From positions 186,001 to 250,000 of the forward strand of contig CAJNDS010000835.1 in the NCBI GenBank assembly GCA_905221605.1: a stretch of DNA of 64,000 bases, written 5' to 3'. Source of the DNA: Symbiodinium natans. Taxonomy: Eukaryota; Sar; Dinophyceae; Suessiales; Symbiodiniaceae. The position numbers and the translations under genes were made by a program. Of this stretch, positions 43,818-55,500 are shown one piece after another (within the stretch, counting starts at the first letter, position 1; every line of letters starts with the position of its first letter). The notes under the pieces are model-generated. The model saw only the letters and a list, made by a program, of their open reading frames with translations, made no database searches and was not told the origin of the DNA.

Positions 43818-44420
43818 AAGGCGTGCCCCCGCTCTGGCGTCCTCCGTGCCCGTGCGGGCCCGCTCGAGCGTGCAGCAGCTCGTGTTTGTCGTGAAGCTGG
43901 GGCCACAGTCGCAACCAATGTTCGTGTGCGTGACCTCAATGTTGTCGCTGAGCGCCAAGATGAGCGTCGCATTGAGGTCATCGCCAACGGACTCCCGCTC
44001 TGGGGGGGTGTTCAGTTGGCTGTTGACACCACTCTGGTCTCCCCACTGACGGCTGCCGGTGCCCCCCGTCGCGCGCGCGGCTGCACCACTGGCGCCGCGT
44101 TGCGCTTGGCTCGCCAGGCCAAGGAGCGGACGTACCCGGAGCTCTGCCGATCGGCCCGCTCCCGCCTGACCGTGCTCGCTCTCGAGGTCGGAGGCCGCTG
44201 GAGTGCTGAGGCTGCGGGGTTCGTCCGCCAGCTCGCCCGCTGCAGGGCGCGGGCCGCGCCTGCAACCGCCAGGAGCGCAGCCACCTCCGCATACGCGCTC
44301 CGGTGGTCTGCCCTCATCGCGTTTGCAGCCACGCGCGCCTTTTGTGCCAGCCTCCTCGCACTCCCTCTTGCGAACACTGGCAATGTCGATGGAGACATCT
44401 CCGACTGCGGTCCTACAGAG
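43818..44420 (+). pseudogene. LINE 3' end fragment B
   Basis: Reads CPRSGVLRARAGPLERAAAR, RRIEVIANGLPLWGGVQLAV, DTTLVSPLTAAG, ERTYPELCRSARSRL and EVGGRWSAEAAGF, in one frame. It matches fragment A over their shared part. The upstream RT domain is not seen, so this is a 5'-truncated copy, as is usual for LINEs. Confidence 0.65.
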
Positions 44421-44599
44421 CGCCGCCAGCCCTGCGCGCCGCCGCGTCTTCCGGCTGGACGCGTCGCTGGTGGGGCATGCTGTTTGTCGCAGTGCAGAAG
44501 CACTGCCTTGGGCAGCCATGGCCCCAACCGCCGCAGGCGACCAGCGTTGCGGGTCCGCCACTCGACCGCGTCCTCGACCTCGCAGAGGCCGAGGGGCCG

Positions 44600-44760
44600 G
44601 GGACACTCTGGGACACTCTAGAATTGGGCACTCCAGGGACGCTTTGGGGTTGAGGAGTAGACCGGGCGAGGAGAAGAGTTCCGGGCGAGGAGGGTTCCGG
44701 GCGAGGAGAAGAGTTGAGTTTAAAAATCTAACAACCCCACCGAGGGTGGGGAAAAAATAA
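44600..44760 (+). repeat. Dispersed repeat, copy A
   Basis: The block with TTGGGCACTCCAGGGA, then GAGTAGACCGGGCGAGGAG, and ending in ATCTAACAACC plus GAGGGTGGGGAA recurs at about 45640-45805. The ends are approximate. Confidence 0.7.
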
Positions 44761-45420
44761 TTGTAGACAATGGTCCTGCTGGTCGGCGCCGTCGTCGTGC
44801 CCGGGATCGCGGCGCTGCCGTGATGGGATATCCTGAATTAATGGCAGCCTCCCTTGAGTTGGCTTGGGGACGTGGGCTTTTCCGTGTCCTCAACAAGCGT
44901 GCTGATGTTGCTTGCTCTTCAATTCTTGCGGACTATGCTGGGGATTGGGCTGCGGCAGTTCCAAAGTGTTGCGGCCACGGCTGAGTACCAGGATCTTCTG
45001 AGGGCTGCACCTTGAATCCTTGTATTGGGGGTTTTGCTCATGCGCCATAAGAAATATCATTGTAAGTTCACGCTCAATCCTAATATGTCCTGATCATTGA
45101 GCTGTTTAGGGCCTGACCTGACCTGGCCTGACATGTTTCTGCCTGTGCGTATCGGTTTGTCAACGCGTTTGTCGTGTGGCGCGAGCGATTTGGACCAGTT
45201 GGAGACGTACCGAAGCGGTGTTTCTTAATCATCGCTTGGCGACCATCGCGTCCATTCTTGCTCTCATGCAAGTCGCGTCCTGCGCAAGGTATGCACACGA
45301 TCTGCCGGGATGACGGGCGATCTTTAAGGAAGCGGGGTAGTTCGCCATGTCGAGAAGGGTGCAATTCCCCAAAAAATGTTTCGAACATCCCCACCTTGGG
45401 GATTTGGATGTTTTGGCCGT
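44761..45420. other. No supported gene
   Basis: The interval between the dispersed-repeat copies and the minisatellite. Only short overlapping open frames. Nothing is called. Confidence 0.4.
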
Positions 45421-45432
45421 CCGGCCCTCCTT

Positions 45433-45663
45433 GGGCACTCCAGGGTCTCTGGGGTTGGGCATTTCAGGAATTCTCTGGGGTTGGGCGCGTCAGGGAGTTT
45501 CTAGGGTTGGGCGCTCCAGGGAGTTTTTGGGGTTGGGCATTGGAAGGAGTCTCTGGGGTTGGGCACTCCATGGAGTTTCTGGGCGGGGTTGGGCGTTCCA
45601 GGGAGTCTTTGGGGTTCACACCACTTCAGAAGTCTCTGGGGTTGGGCACACCAGGGAGTTTCT
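45433..45663 (+). repeat. Minisatellite of about 30 bp
   Basis: Seven or so imperfect units of about 28-36 bp with the core GGGGTTGGGC and TCCAGGGAGT, directly preceding copy B of the dispersed repeat. Confidence 0.8.
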
Positions 45664-45805
45664 AGGAGTAGACCGGGCGAGGAGAAGAGTTCCGGGCGAG
45701 GAGAAGAGTTTAGTGAGCGTTTGGGGGGTAGAGGGTTCCATGGTTGCGCCCCAAGAAGAGTTTAGTGTAAGATTTAACAACCTCACACCGAAGGTGGGGA
45801 ACAAC
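45640..45805 (+). repeat. Dispersed repeat, copy B
   Basis: It shares with 44600-44760 the order: GGGCAC-ACCAGGGA, AGTAGACCGGGCGAGGAG, a second GGGCGAGGAGAAG, TTTAACAACC, GAAGGTGGGGAA. The pair lies about 1 kb apart. Confidence 0.7.
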
Positions 45806-46324
45806 GACACAAGGAATTCGCCAAGTCCAAGCTAGTCCCTGGATTTGCGTTGAACAAAACTAGTCCCTGGACTGGTGTTGAACAAGACCATGAAATCCGA
45901 GCTTTCGTGCAGCAGGGTTTTGCACGTCACATGTCCTGAATGCAAAAGGGACTGCGGACTACCTGGAATTCCAAGACTTGCGTTCAAAAACCATGTGTGG
46001 GAGAAAAGGGACTGCTTGTTTTCTTGCGCTGTTTTCAATGCAGTCCAGGTGCAACAAGAAAGTTGGGGTTGAACTCCATGGTTACCAGTGGGGCTTACAA
46101 GGTGCCCAGTGGGGCTTACAAGGTGCGTTGTTCCAAAGAACGTTTGTTTTAGGGGCTTGCGCTTCTTACTTGCATAACATGTCCATCCATACACAATTCA
46201 AAGTGCGAAAGAACCGAACATTCATCAACAGACGCCCTTCGCAGCAGCTCAGAACAAATCATCGTGACTTCATGTATGTCCATGCTGAGTTCCCGAAAAG
46301 GTAAACAAGAAGGACAGGCTTTTC
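45806..46324. other. Upstream region of the 586-codon gene
   Basis: It contains two short tandem duplications: CTAGTCCCTGGA with GTTGAACAA twice (45833-45888), and CAGTGGGGCTTACAAGGTG twice (46086-46124). No spliced-leader relic or promoter is recognisable. Confidence 0.45.
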
Positions 46325-48085
46325 ATGCACACCTTTGCGGAAGAACCGTTGAAGGTTCCTGATGGCGTCGGGCAGCTGGACTCAGCGCCGGCGCTTTTTC
46401 CGGGTGGTGTCGACGACGATGGTCGGGAGTATTACTTGAACGGGCAACTGGCGGAAAATGGCAAGCTGATCCTCACAGCGAGCAACGGTTTCTTCACGCC
46501 GGGTGTTTGTCAGGCCTCAGGGGAGTCCTCATTGCCGAAGACGGGTGACGAAGGGCTCATCGTCCCGAACTATGCCATCCTCTCAAAGTGGAGTAACAAC
46601 GGAACGATTCGATGGCATGTCTTTCTGGACAAGCCGGGGCAGGCTCGATTCAATGTACATCTGAAAGTGGCCGAGAACGAGTCGGGCTCGAAGCTGAATG
46701 TTTCATTCGCTGGTATCACGCGCGAAGTGGAAACCTCCATCTCCCATCCCGAGCAGGCGCAGCCATGGAGTTTGGCGTTTGACGTCCAAGAAACTGGTGA
46801 GCACACGTTCGAGATGATGGCATCGAGCATTGCCAACTTAAAGGTTGGAGTGGGCGAACTACATCGCATCGATGCGTACGGACCTGCTTTGCAGAACTCA
46901 CAGTTATTGCGCGCACGTTGGCGACCCGCCGCAGTCCATGGTAGATATGCTTCATCTAGGACCGAACAGAGCCGCATGTGGGTCATGACCACTCGGAGCA
47001 CGACGAAATCCAGCAGCTATTCACCGATCACAACGCCGTTTGGTTACTTCGGGACTGGCTTCGAAGCTGACGGGCGCTCGGCGGGAGAATTCAACTTCTC
47101 AATGTGGGCCGCTGGCCGCGGGGAGGAGCCTCCTCCTTTGGAGCAGATGCCGCACTTGTTGGCTGCGGGCTCGCCCAAGGCGGACTTCAGCGGCTTTGGG
47201 CACGAGGGCTCGGGAGTGAAGCTCCGTGGGTGGACGCCAATGCCGGATCGCCCCGAAGTCTGCGTGCAAGCGCTGCGCGTGGAGAACGACGAGCCCTACC
47301 ATACCTACTACGGCTACTTCTGGGATCATCCCAGGAGGCAGTGGGTGCTCTATGCTGTGGGCCGCAAATGGGGCGACGGCAAGTTTATGAAGCACCTGTC
47401 GCCCGGCTCCTTCTGCGAAATTCCAGGTCCACCCCATGTTCAGCGTACTGGTGATGTACCTCGAGAAGTCCGTCGCCGCGGGTGGTTCCGTGATGAGTCG
47501 TCATGTTGGGTACCGATGGATTGCTTTCTGTGCAAAGGTGACAGCACGGTGAACAAGTCCTGGTTTGTGAGCAGTGATGGTGAGTTCGTTATGCGAACAG
47601 GTGGCATGCGGCACTACGCCTTCAAAAGCCCGCCGCGTGCACAGACAGTGGCTCTACCAGAGTATCTCAGCCCGGAAGCGACCAAACAACTTGAATGGTT
47701 GCCCGCGGAGTTTGGTGAGGTCGGTATGGTTGAGGTGACGGCAAGTACAGTCAGCCTCGACATTTTCATGAAGCGTGCCGGCAACAACGCCCGAGCCGAT
47801 GTCCATTACGGACAGGAGGATTGTCTTACTTTTGCTCCGCGCGAGCTTCATGCGACAGAACGCGGGTCGTCTGTAAGCAGATCCCTGCAGGCTGAAGGTC
47901 GTTGTTGGTCGAAGCGGTTCTCGATTGCTCACCTGCAAGACGGCAGCAACAGCATCACGATCACAGGACTGAATCCTGGAACGACCTGGTTCTATCGGGT
48001 CCTTGTGACGAACAATGAAGGCAAGCTATGGATGTTCAAGACTTGCAGCTTTAGAACCAATGATGCGCCTTCTCCTGGGTCATGA
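46325..48085 (+). CDS. DUF5077/DUF3472-like secreted-type protein with Fn3-like end
   Basis: An intact, intronless ORF of 586 codons. Residues about 35-170 look like a DUF5077 beta-sandwich (REYYLNGQLAENGKLIL, then IRWHVFLDKPGQARFNVHL). Residues about 200-440 fit DUF3472 (YFGTGFEADGRSAGEFNFSM, FSGFGHEGSGVKLRGW, HTYYGYFWDHPRRQWVLYA). The last 110 residues end in a fibronectin-III-like strand pattern (ITITGLNPGTTWFYRVL). To my knowledge this domain set occurs mainly in bacteria. No signal peptide is seen at the annotated ATG. Reaction unknown; carbohydrate-related roles are a guess. The lack of introns in an intron-rich setting suggests horizontal transfer or retro-insertion. Confidence 0.8.
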   Translation: MHTFAEEPLKVPDGVGQLDSAPALFPGGVDDDGREYYLNGQLAENGKLILTASNGFFTPGVCQASGESSLPKTGDEGLIVPNYAILSKWSNNGTIRWHVFLDKPGQARFNVHLKVAENESGSKLNVSFAGITREVETSISHPEQAQPWSLAFDVQETGEHTFEMMASSIANLKVGVGELHRIDAYGPALQNSQLLRARWRPAAVHGRYASSRTEQSRMWVMTTRSTTKSSSYSPITTPFGYFGTGFEADGRSAGEFNFSMWAAGRGEEPPPLEQMPHLLAAGSPKADFSGFGHEGSGVKLRGWTPMPDRPEVCVQALRVENDEPYHTYYGYFWDHPRRQWVLYAVGRKWGDGKFMKHLSPGSFCEIPGPPHVQRTGDVPREVRRRGWFRDESSCWVPMDCFLCKGDSTVNKSWFVSSDGEFVMRTGGMRHYAFKSPPRAQTVALPEYLSPEATKQLEWLPAEFGEVGMVEVTASTVSLDIFMKRAGNNARADVHYGQEDCLTFAPRELHATERGSSVSRSLQAEGRCWSKRFSIAHLQDGSNSITITGLNPGTTWFYRVLVTNNEGKLWMFKTCSFRTNDAPSPGS

Positions 48086-48367
48086 TGTCAGACAGCGCAG
48101 AAGCAAAATGGTGGCATTCCCAAACCATACAGGCAAGGATTATGAGCGCCCAGTTAGGATTCAAGGATCCCAGAAAAAATGATGGTGTTGTGTTTCGGTT
48201 TTGAGGGTTTCCGGCTTGAAATTGAGGCTTGAGTTTAGGCTTTAGGGTTTAAGTGTGTGCAAGGCCATTGAGACGACTTGGCATGGTTTGCGCTTCTGCG
48301 CGACAGCCCAGAATGTGCGGCAATGCAAAACGGCAACAGCATTAGGTAAGCAGCCTCTCTGTCTCCG

Positions 48368-48420
<53 letters not shown>

Positions 48421-50477
48421 GTCCGTCCGTCCGTCCGTCCGTCCGTCCGTCCGTCCGGGGGTTTTGCCGAGCGAGCTCGGCACAGAGGCTTGGCTGGTGC
48501 AGGGTTCCATCCATTCTGCCGGCATCGCCGGACCAGGGTGTCTGCTCTGGCAGTGCTGTGTGCCTTGGTGCGCTCCCTGCTCCTGCTGGACCATAGTCCT
48601 TCAGCAGCTGGGCATGTATACTTTGCATAAGTTTAAGTTTGTGATGCCCAAGCCGAGGTGTGCAAATGATGGGTGCACGTTCCAGCTGAGTGCTCGGTGT
48701 GCGTCTTTCAACTTTCAAATCGTGGGGGCTTTGCTGTGTTGTGGAAGGCATGGGCAAGATCCAACTCCCAACATCCCCGGCTTGCTGCATTCCGGCTCAG
48801 ATGCTGACGCAGCCTGAAAAACAGGCGGTATTATATATTAGACTTTAGTGACGCCGACTCCACCAGCCACGAAGGTGCTGCAGGGAACCGTGTGGGGGCT
48901 GCATGCGGACCTCCCCCTGGATTGAAAACGCTCCATGCCCTGAGCCCTCCAGCGTGTTCAAATGTCGAGGTTCGGCTGAAGCGGGGGAGACTACACGGGA
49001 GAAACGTCTAAACCAAGCTGCATCCAGCACGCCCCCAACCCCCTAAGCTCCCAAGTCCTAGCCCCAAGTCACCGCCCCAAGTTGCCTTGCAGGTGCAGGG
49101 GAGTTCGGCTTAGCGCGATGATGGGCTCCGGCCCCAAGGGGCTCAGGGCTGGTCAGGGAACCAATTCAAGAATGGACTCTGTCTGTCTTTCTGTCTGTCT
49201 TTGTTGATCATATTATGTTCAATGGGAAGGACTCTTTGTTAAGTTCGTCAAGGCAGTCACGAACAAATGCCTGCAGAAGGTGTCGGTCTAGTCAGTCTAG
49301 TCCTCATATCGGCTGCTGCCTAAGGTTTTGGTGTGGTCAGCTCGGGGGGTTTCTTTGAGTGCGGATAGCAACAAGCCTATTTGGAGCATCCACACATATT
49401 AGTTGCAATGTCTGCTAGGGCTGAGTATCGCACGGAGTGGACTCGCCAAAGGCTATGATCCCGCTGCCTACCAGCAGCTGTACGCGCAACAGGCCAGCTG
49501 ACACGGCCTGGCTTGTTCCTGCCTCCGCATGGTTGGTTGAGCAATGTGCGGGCTATGCGTGTCCTGCGTGCAATAGCTGAATATGACGTGTGTGTGTGTG
49601 TGTGCGCGCGCTTCAAGTTTGGATTCCCTGCCGCACTCCCATGCGCTGCCTGCGCTCCACGGGCTCACCTTGTGTGCTGTGCTGTGGTGCTTTCAGTGCA
49701 TGGCATGGCCTTCACCGGGTGTAAGGGAATCCAAGTGGATCATCGCTGTCTGGTTGTCCTACTGAGAGGCGCAAGCCTTGCAGCAGGTTGCGCAGGCCAG
49801 ATTCTTCGTGGAGCAGCGGCAAGTAGTTCCACCAAGTGGGTTTGCATATCTGAATTGCAGCACGGTGCAGCACGGGCCCCGAAGAATATATCACGTTTGC
49901 ATATCTGAATTGCAGCGCGGGCCCCAACATGTCCCAGAATGAATCACATGCGGGACGCGAAGGCTTTTGCTGCTAAAGCACGTGCTTGCCCAAGAAGCTG
50001 ATTGTTCCACTGCTCCGCCATGATGCGATGCTCAACACATCAGGGATTGCCCGTAGTGATAGCTTTGGGACCTCCATCTCGTACACGCCGGGGGCTCAGG
50101 CTCAGCACAGTGCAGCAACCTCCTCTTTCCCTCCCCGCCCTTCTTTTGGCTCCGGTGACTTTCCCTCTCTGTCTCTGTCTCTCTGTCTCTCATTTCTTTC
50201 TGTTTCTCGCAGATGTTGCTACTTAAGCCTTGAAACCCTAATCAATGAGCCCAGGAGAAAGCCTTCGGGCTCCATGAGCGCTTTTTGTTTGATGAGTCGA
50301 TCTTTCCATCGCATGTTGGTTAGATGTGTGTGTTCAGGGGGGCTGAGATTTCCTGCCCCTAGGCTCGGCATAGCCCCTAGAGTGGTCGCCCAAAGCAGTT
50401 TTTTGTCCTTGTTTGTTGCCCTGCGCTTCTCCCTGGGGTCAGCTGTATTAAGGGAAACCAACCCAAGTCCCAAGGCC
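48086..50477. other. Intergenic, with microsatellites
   Basis: It holds a GT run at 48371-48418 followed by GTCC repeats to 48458, a short GT run at 49590-49604, a tandem duplication of about 55 bp around GTTTGCATATCTGAATTGCA at 49840-49920, and a TC-rich stretch at 50165-50195. I cannot support a gene. The last few hundred bases are probably the 5' region of the next gene. Confidence 0.5.
48371..48458. repeat. GT then GTCC microsatellite
   Basis: 24 GT dinucleotides are followed without a gap by about 10 GTCC tetranucleotides, a compound microsatellite. Overlapping long open frames here are artefacts of the repeat. Confidence 0.95.
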
Positions 50478-50611
50478 ATGCGGTCAGCTGTGGTTCTCCT
50501 TTTGCTTCCCGCGGCCATAGCCACGGGCGCTGGCGACTATGGGAACTATATCTCAAAGTATGGAGACTTCCACCAGCGCCTGAGCGGTTTCGGAGATTTT
50601 GCAAAGGGTAG
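50478..50611 (+). CDS. Exon 1: signal peptide
   Basis: ATG at 50478, because the hydrophobic leader follows at once. It encodes the signal peptide and GAGDYGNYISKYGDFHQRL. The donor is probably GA after GGTAG (50612), since only that restores the frame of exon 2. The intron of about 472 bp contains TTGTTCTTG repeats. Confidence 0.65.
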
Positions 50612-52451
50612 GAGACTTTTGAGGCCTGAGGCCGCTTGAGCTGTGAACAGTTGTTCTTGTTCTTGTTCTTCTTACTACGATTGTTGCTCTTATTGCTCTT
50701 GCTGTTGCTGTTCTTCTTATTGTTGTTCTTAAGTATGATGGTATGAACCCTCACGTTTGGAAATTAAGCTTCTTCAGACCCTGAGCCCTCGTCCCCACTC
50801 ACCAACTAAACAAAGAGTCTCGTTGGTTGTGGGGTTTCATGTCATGAATGCTGTGAGTGCCATTCTAGTTCAAGGTTCAAGAGTCTAGTCGGTTTGTCGA
50901 GCCCCAAACCCAAAGTCTTCGTCGCCTAAGCAGACGGGCCTTCGTTTTCTCAGTGTGCCTTCTAGCTTCCACGTCTGCCGGTTCTGTTAGCCACATTTGC
51001 CGCTAGCCTGTTCCCTCGAACCTGACGAGCGTGAGATGTAGCTTTCTTGGCTGTTGGTCGGTCCATGCTGCTTCGCAGTCAAGGTACATCAGCGACTATG
51101 CAGGCAACTACGCGGGCAACTATGCAGGCAACTACGCCAGCGACTATGTGCCGTCTCAGGGCCAGGCACACAAAGAGTCCTCGCCGGTGAGTTTCGCCGC
51201 CAGCGACGACTCCAAAGCCCCGGCTCACAAGAGCAGCGAACACAAGGCCGACGCCGAGAGCTCTGCCCCCCAGGGCGGCGCCATGGGCAACTACCAGAAG
51301 CTCCGACTGAGTTCCCAAGTTCTTGACACGTGTGATAGTGTGATGTGTCTACTCTTGATTTGTGCACGAGAGATATAAATTTTCGGGGAAGCGTCGTTTT
51401 GAGCAAAACCCTAGGAAGTACTCCTCTCAGTTCCAGAAGAACCAGGGGGACTACGAGATGTACATGGCCCAGTACATGGCGGGGTTCCTGCAGTACTTGC
51501 AATACATGAACACCCGCGGCCAGGGTGCCCAAGGTGAGAGCCCTTGAACCCAAGGGTTTAGGGTTTAGGGTTTTTAGGGTTTTTAGGGTTTTTAGGGTTT
51601 TTAGGGTTTTTAGGGTTTATAGGGTTTAGGCAGTTCTCAGATTTTGTGGTTTGTGCAGGCTTCAGAAGGCTGGGGCTGTTCTGCCACTTGAATCACCGTT
51701 TGACTCACCATGAAGTTCGCCAGGTGACTACCAGAAGTACATGGCCGATTACCAGAAGTACATGGGCGGCCAGGGTGGTAGTGGTGGCAGTGGTGGCTAC
51801 CAGCAGTACATGTCCGGCTTCCAGAAGTACATGCAGGGCCAAGGCAGCGGCAGCGATTGTTGCATGCCCTCGAGAGCTGTCATGAGGGCTTCGGACCCAG
51901 TCCCTCCCACGCAATGCAGATAGCAGATTGCCAGGTGCAGGGTCAAGCTTTGTTGCGGCCCCTTTGGTCGCTTGCCCCCCTTCTTTCCTGCTCAGCTTGC
52001 CCGCCCAACTCGACTGTGTCCCTCCCACACAATGCAGATAGCAGATTGCCAGGTGCAGGGTCAAGCTTTGTTGCGGCCCCTTTGGTCGCTTGCCCCCCTT
52101 CTTTCCTGCTCAGCTTGCCCGGCCAACTCTGCTGACAAACTGACGCATGCATTGTGGGCATTCCTGCAGGCAACGGAGACTATCAGAAGTTTATGGCGCA
52201 GTACGCACAGGATTTCCAGAAGTACATGCAAGGCCAGGGCAAGGGCGGCCAGGGCGACTACCAGAAGTACATGTCGGACTTCCAGCAGTACATGAAGGGA
52301 CAAGGCGGCAAGTACCAGAAATACATGTCCATGTACTCGGCGGATTTCGACAAGTACATGCAAGGCCAGGGACAAGGAGGCGCGTGACAATCTGCCATCC
52401 TGTGGTTGTTTTTGGTTGCACGCAGTCTGGTGCGCCCTGCGTTTCTCATTC

Positions 52452-52512
<61 letters not shown>

Positions 52513-55500
52513 GGGTTGGGAACATCCATTCTTGGTAGCATCCATGTTGGGTAGCTGGGTAGCATCCATCTTGCGAAGGGTTTCGGGTCAGTGTTCTTCG
52601 TCACGAAGTTACACACGTCTTCGACTCACCACCCACTTGTATGTCAAGCACAGTTCCCAAGTAGGTTGGAGCCTAGACTCTTGACTCACCACCCACTTGT
52701 ACGAAGTTAAACACGTCTTGGATTCACCACCCACTTGTATGTCAAGCACAGTGCCCAAGTAGGCGGTCCACCGCACGTACCTGCCCGTGCGTTATTGTGC
52801 GGGGTGGGGTGGGGGGGGGGTTAGCTACGTTCCTTGGCCTTGAATGTGTGAGAAGCTTTTCCGGCTTTAGTCGTGCTCCCGTAGCAGGTTTGAGGTTTGG
52901 GGCCCGACACATGCAAGCCCCAACAAATACCCTTAAAAAAGAAGAAGTCGTCAACACAAGTTTCTTTTGTTTTCCTGCGTTGCAAATCAAGGCTCCCGCC
53001 TCGGCCAAACACTCAGAAACACTAAAAAACGCTCGCCCTTCGAGTGATTTGTGCTGTGTCTTCGTGGTTCTCAAAACCGGAATTGCTCTAAAACCTAGGT
53101 TTGTGGCTCTTTTGAACTTGAGTACACTCCAGCGCAAGCCAAAGAACGCAGGGCGCACCAGCCCGCGTTCTACCTTGCTTTTCTGGTTCCCATCCTTCGA
53201 CTGCTTGCTGGTCTTCAGGAATCCAAGTCTTAAGTTCCAGTTCGCCCGTTATCTTCTCCACCCTGAAAGAAGATCATGAGGAAGACCCCGCTTACGATTC
53301 AACCACTTGGCACATCTGAAGAATGCAAAAATGCAACACTGCATGGGACCCGAAACAGTTTTGCTGCAGCCCAATGGGTATGGGCATCAGCCTCGAAGGA
53401 GTCAGGAGGGTTTTCGAAAAGCTCGAAAACTAAGAAACAAAACGACTCGGACAACAAGGAAGTCACATTTACATGCGGACGGTGGTCGTAGTGTGGCTGT
53501 TTGCCTTTCTTTCGCTGGTCGTTCTCTTGATGTCACCTTTGTTTCCTGGCCTTCTGTGCAGGCAGCCAGGGGGGCTACCAGAAGTACATGTCCCAGTATG
53601 GGTCTGATTTCGAGAAGTACATGCAAGGCCAAGGAAAGGGTGGCGCGGGGGACTACCAGAAGTACATGTCCCAGTACGGGTCCGATTTCAAGAAGTACAT
53701 GCAAGGCCAAGGAAAGGGTGGCGCAGGGGACTACCAGAAGTACATGTCCCAGTACGGGTCCGATTTCAAGAAGTACATGCAAGGCCAAGGAAAGGGTGGC
53801 GCAGGGGACTACCAGAAGTACATGTCCCAGTACGGGTCCGATTTCAAGAAGTACATGCAAGGCCAAGGAAAGGGTGGCGCAGGGGACTACCAGAAGTACA
53901 TGTCCCAGTACGGGTCTGATTTCGAGAAGTACATGCAAGGCCAAGGAAAGGGTGGCGCGGGGGACTACCAGAAGTACATGTCCGACTTCCAGCAGTACAT
54001 GAAGGGGCAGGGAGGCAGTGTGCCACCCAGTGTGTGTGTGTGGTGACCCGTGGAACGTGTTAATGTGTTAGCATCTTGCATCTGCGCACAGCTAGTCTGC
54101 TTGGATGGATAATGGCTACGACACCGGCGCGCAAAGCCTCATGTAGAGGCAAATGCAACCCCAAGTGAACCCCATGACTCAGAAACAGATCGAGTGGGAC
54201 TTTTGCATGCCAAGCAGCCAAGCACCAACTCACCTTGGTTGGGTAGGTTTCCCTGACTTGTTGCGTTGGGCTTTGGGAAGTTGCATGGCAGTGGCTGTCT
54301 GGCCGGCAGCCCAAATCTCACAGAAGAGAGAGGCGAGAACCTGGTCCTGTCTTCCGTGTTGAGCATGGTCTTCTTTACACGCCGAGTGAAGTCCCAAACT
54401 TGCTGCCTTTAACTTGCGACTGCACTTGCGCTGTGGCGCTAGTCTCATTCGGATATCCAGCGAGCTGCTGAGCTTAGTGTCTGCATGCTTAGCAACGGTT
54501 GGGCAAAAAACATTCGAGGTGTTTTTGGTGTTGCTGTTGGCCTTTCCTTTGCTGGTCGTTCTCTGTCACCTCTAGTTTCCTGATCTTCTGTGCAGGCAGC
54601 CAGGGGGGCTACCAGAAGTACATGTCTCAGTACGGGTCTGATTTCGAGAAGTACATGCAAGGCCAAGGAAAGGGTGGCGCGGGGGACTATCAGAAGTACA
54701 TGTCCGACTTCCAGCAGTACATGAAGGGGCAAGGAGGCAGTGTGCCACCCATTGTATGTGTGTGTGTGTGTGTGTGCGCGTGTGGCGCGGCACCTGTGCA
54801 ATGTGCTATTGTGTTAGCATTCTGCATCTGCGGCGGCACCTGTGTAATGTGCTACTGTGTTAGCAGTCTGCATCTGCGCACAGCTAGTCTGCTTGGATGG
54901 AGAATGGCTACGACACCGGCACACAAAGCCTAATGCCAAGACAGCCCCAAGTGAACCCCATGTTTCAGAAACGGATCGAGTGGGATTTTTGAATGCGAAG
55001 CGGCCAAGCCTCCATTCCAACTCAACTGGGTTGGGTAGGTTTCCCTGACTTGTTGTGTTGGGCTTTGGGAAGTTGTATGGCAGTGGCTGTCTGGCCCCTC
55101 ACAGAATAGAGAGGCGAGCACCTGGTCCTGTCTTCCGTGTTGAGCATGGTCTTCTTACACGCCGAGTGAAGTCCCAAACTTGCTGCCTTTAACTTTCGAC
55201 TGCATTTGCACTGTGGCGCTAGTCTCATTCGGATATCCAACGAGCTGCTGAGCTTAGTGTCTGCATGCTTAGGAACAGTTCTTCAAACAGCATTCGGGGT
55301 GTACCTAGTGTGGCTGTTTGCCTTTCCTTTGCTGGTCGTTCTCTTGATGTCACCTTTATTTCCTGACCTTACTGTGCAGGCAGCCAGGGGGGCTACCAGA
55401 AGTACATGTCCCAGTACGGATCTGATTTCGAGAAGTACATGCAAGGCCAAGGAAAGGGTGGCGCCGGGGACTATCAGAAGTACATGTCCGACTTCCAGCA

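Noticed and set aside
53562-54014. Regularly spaced 78-bp repeats as a possible CRISPR or satellite
   Set aside because: The units are contiguous without spacers, stay in frame and encode protein repeats within an exon.
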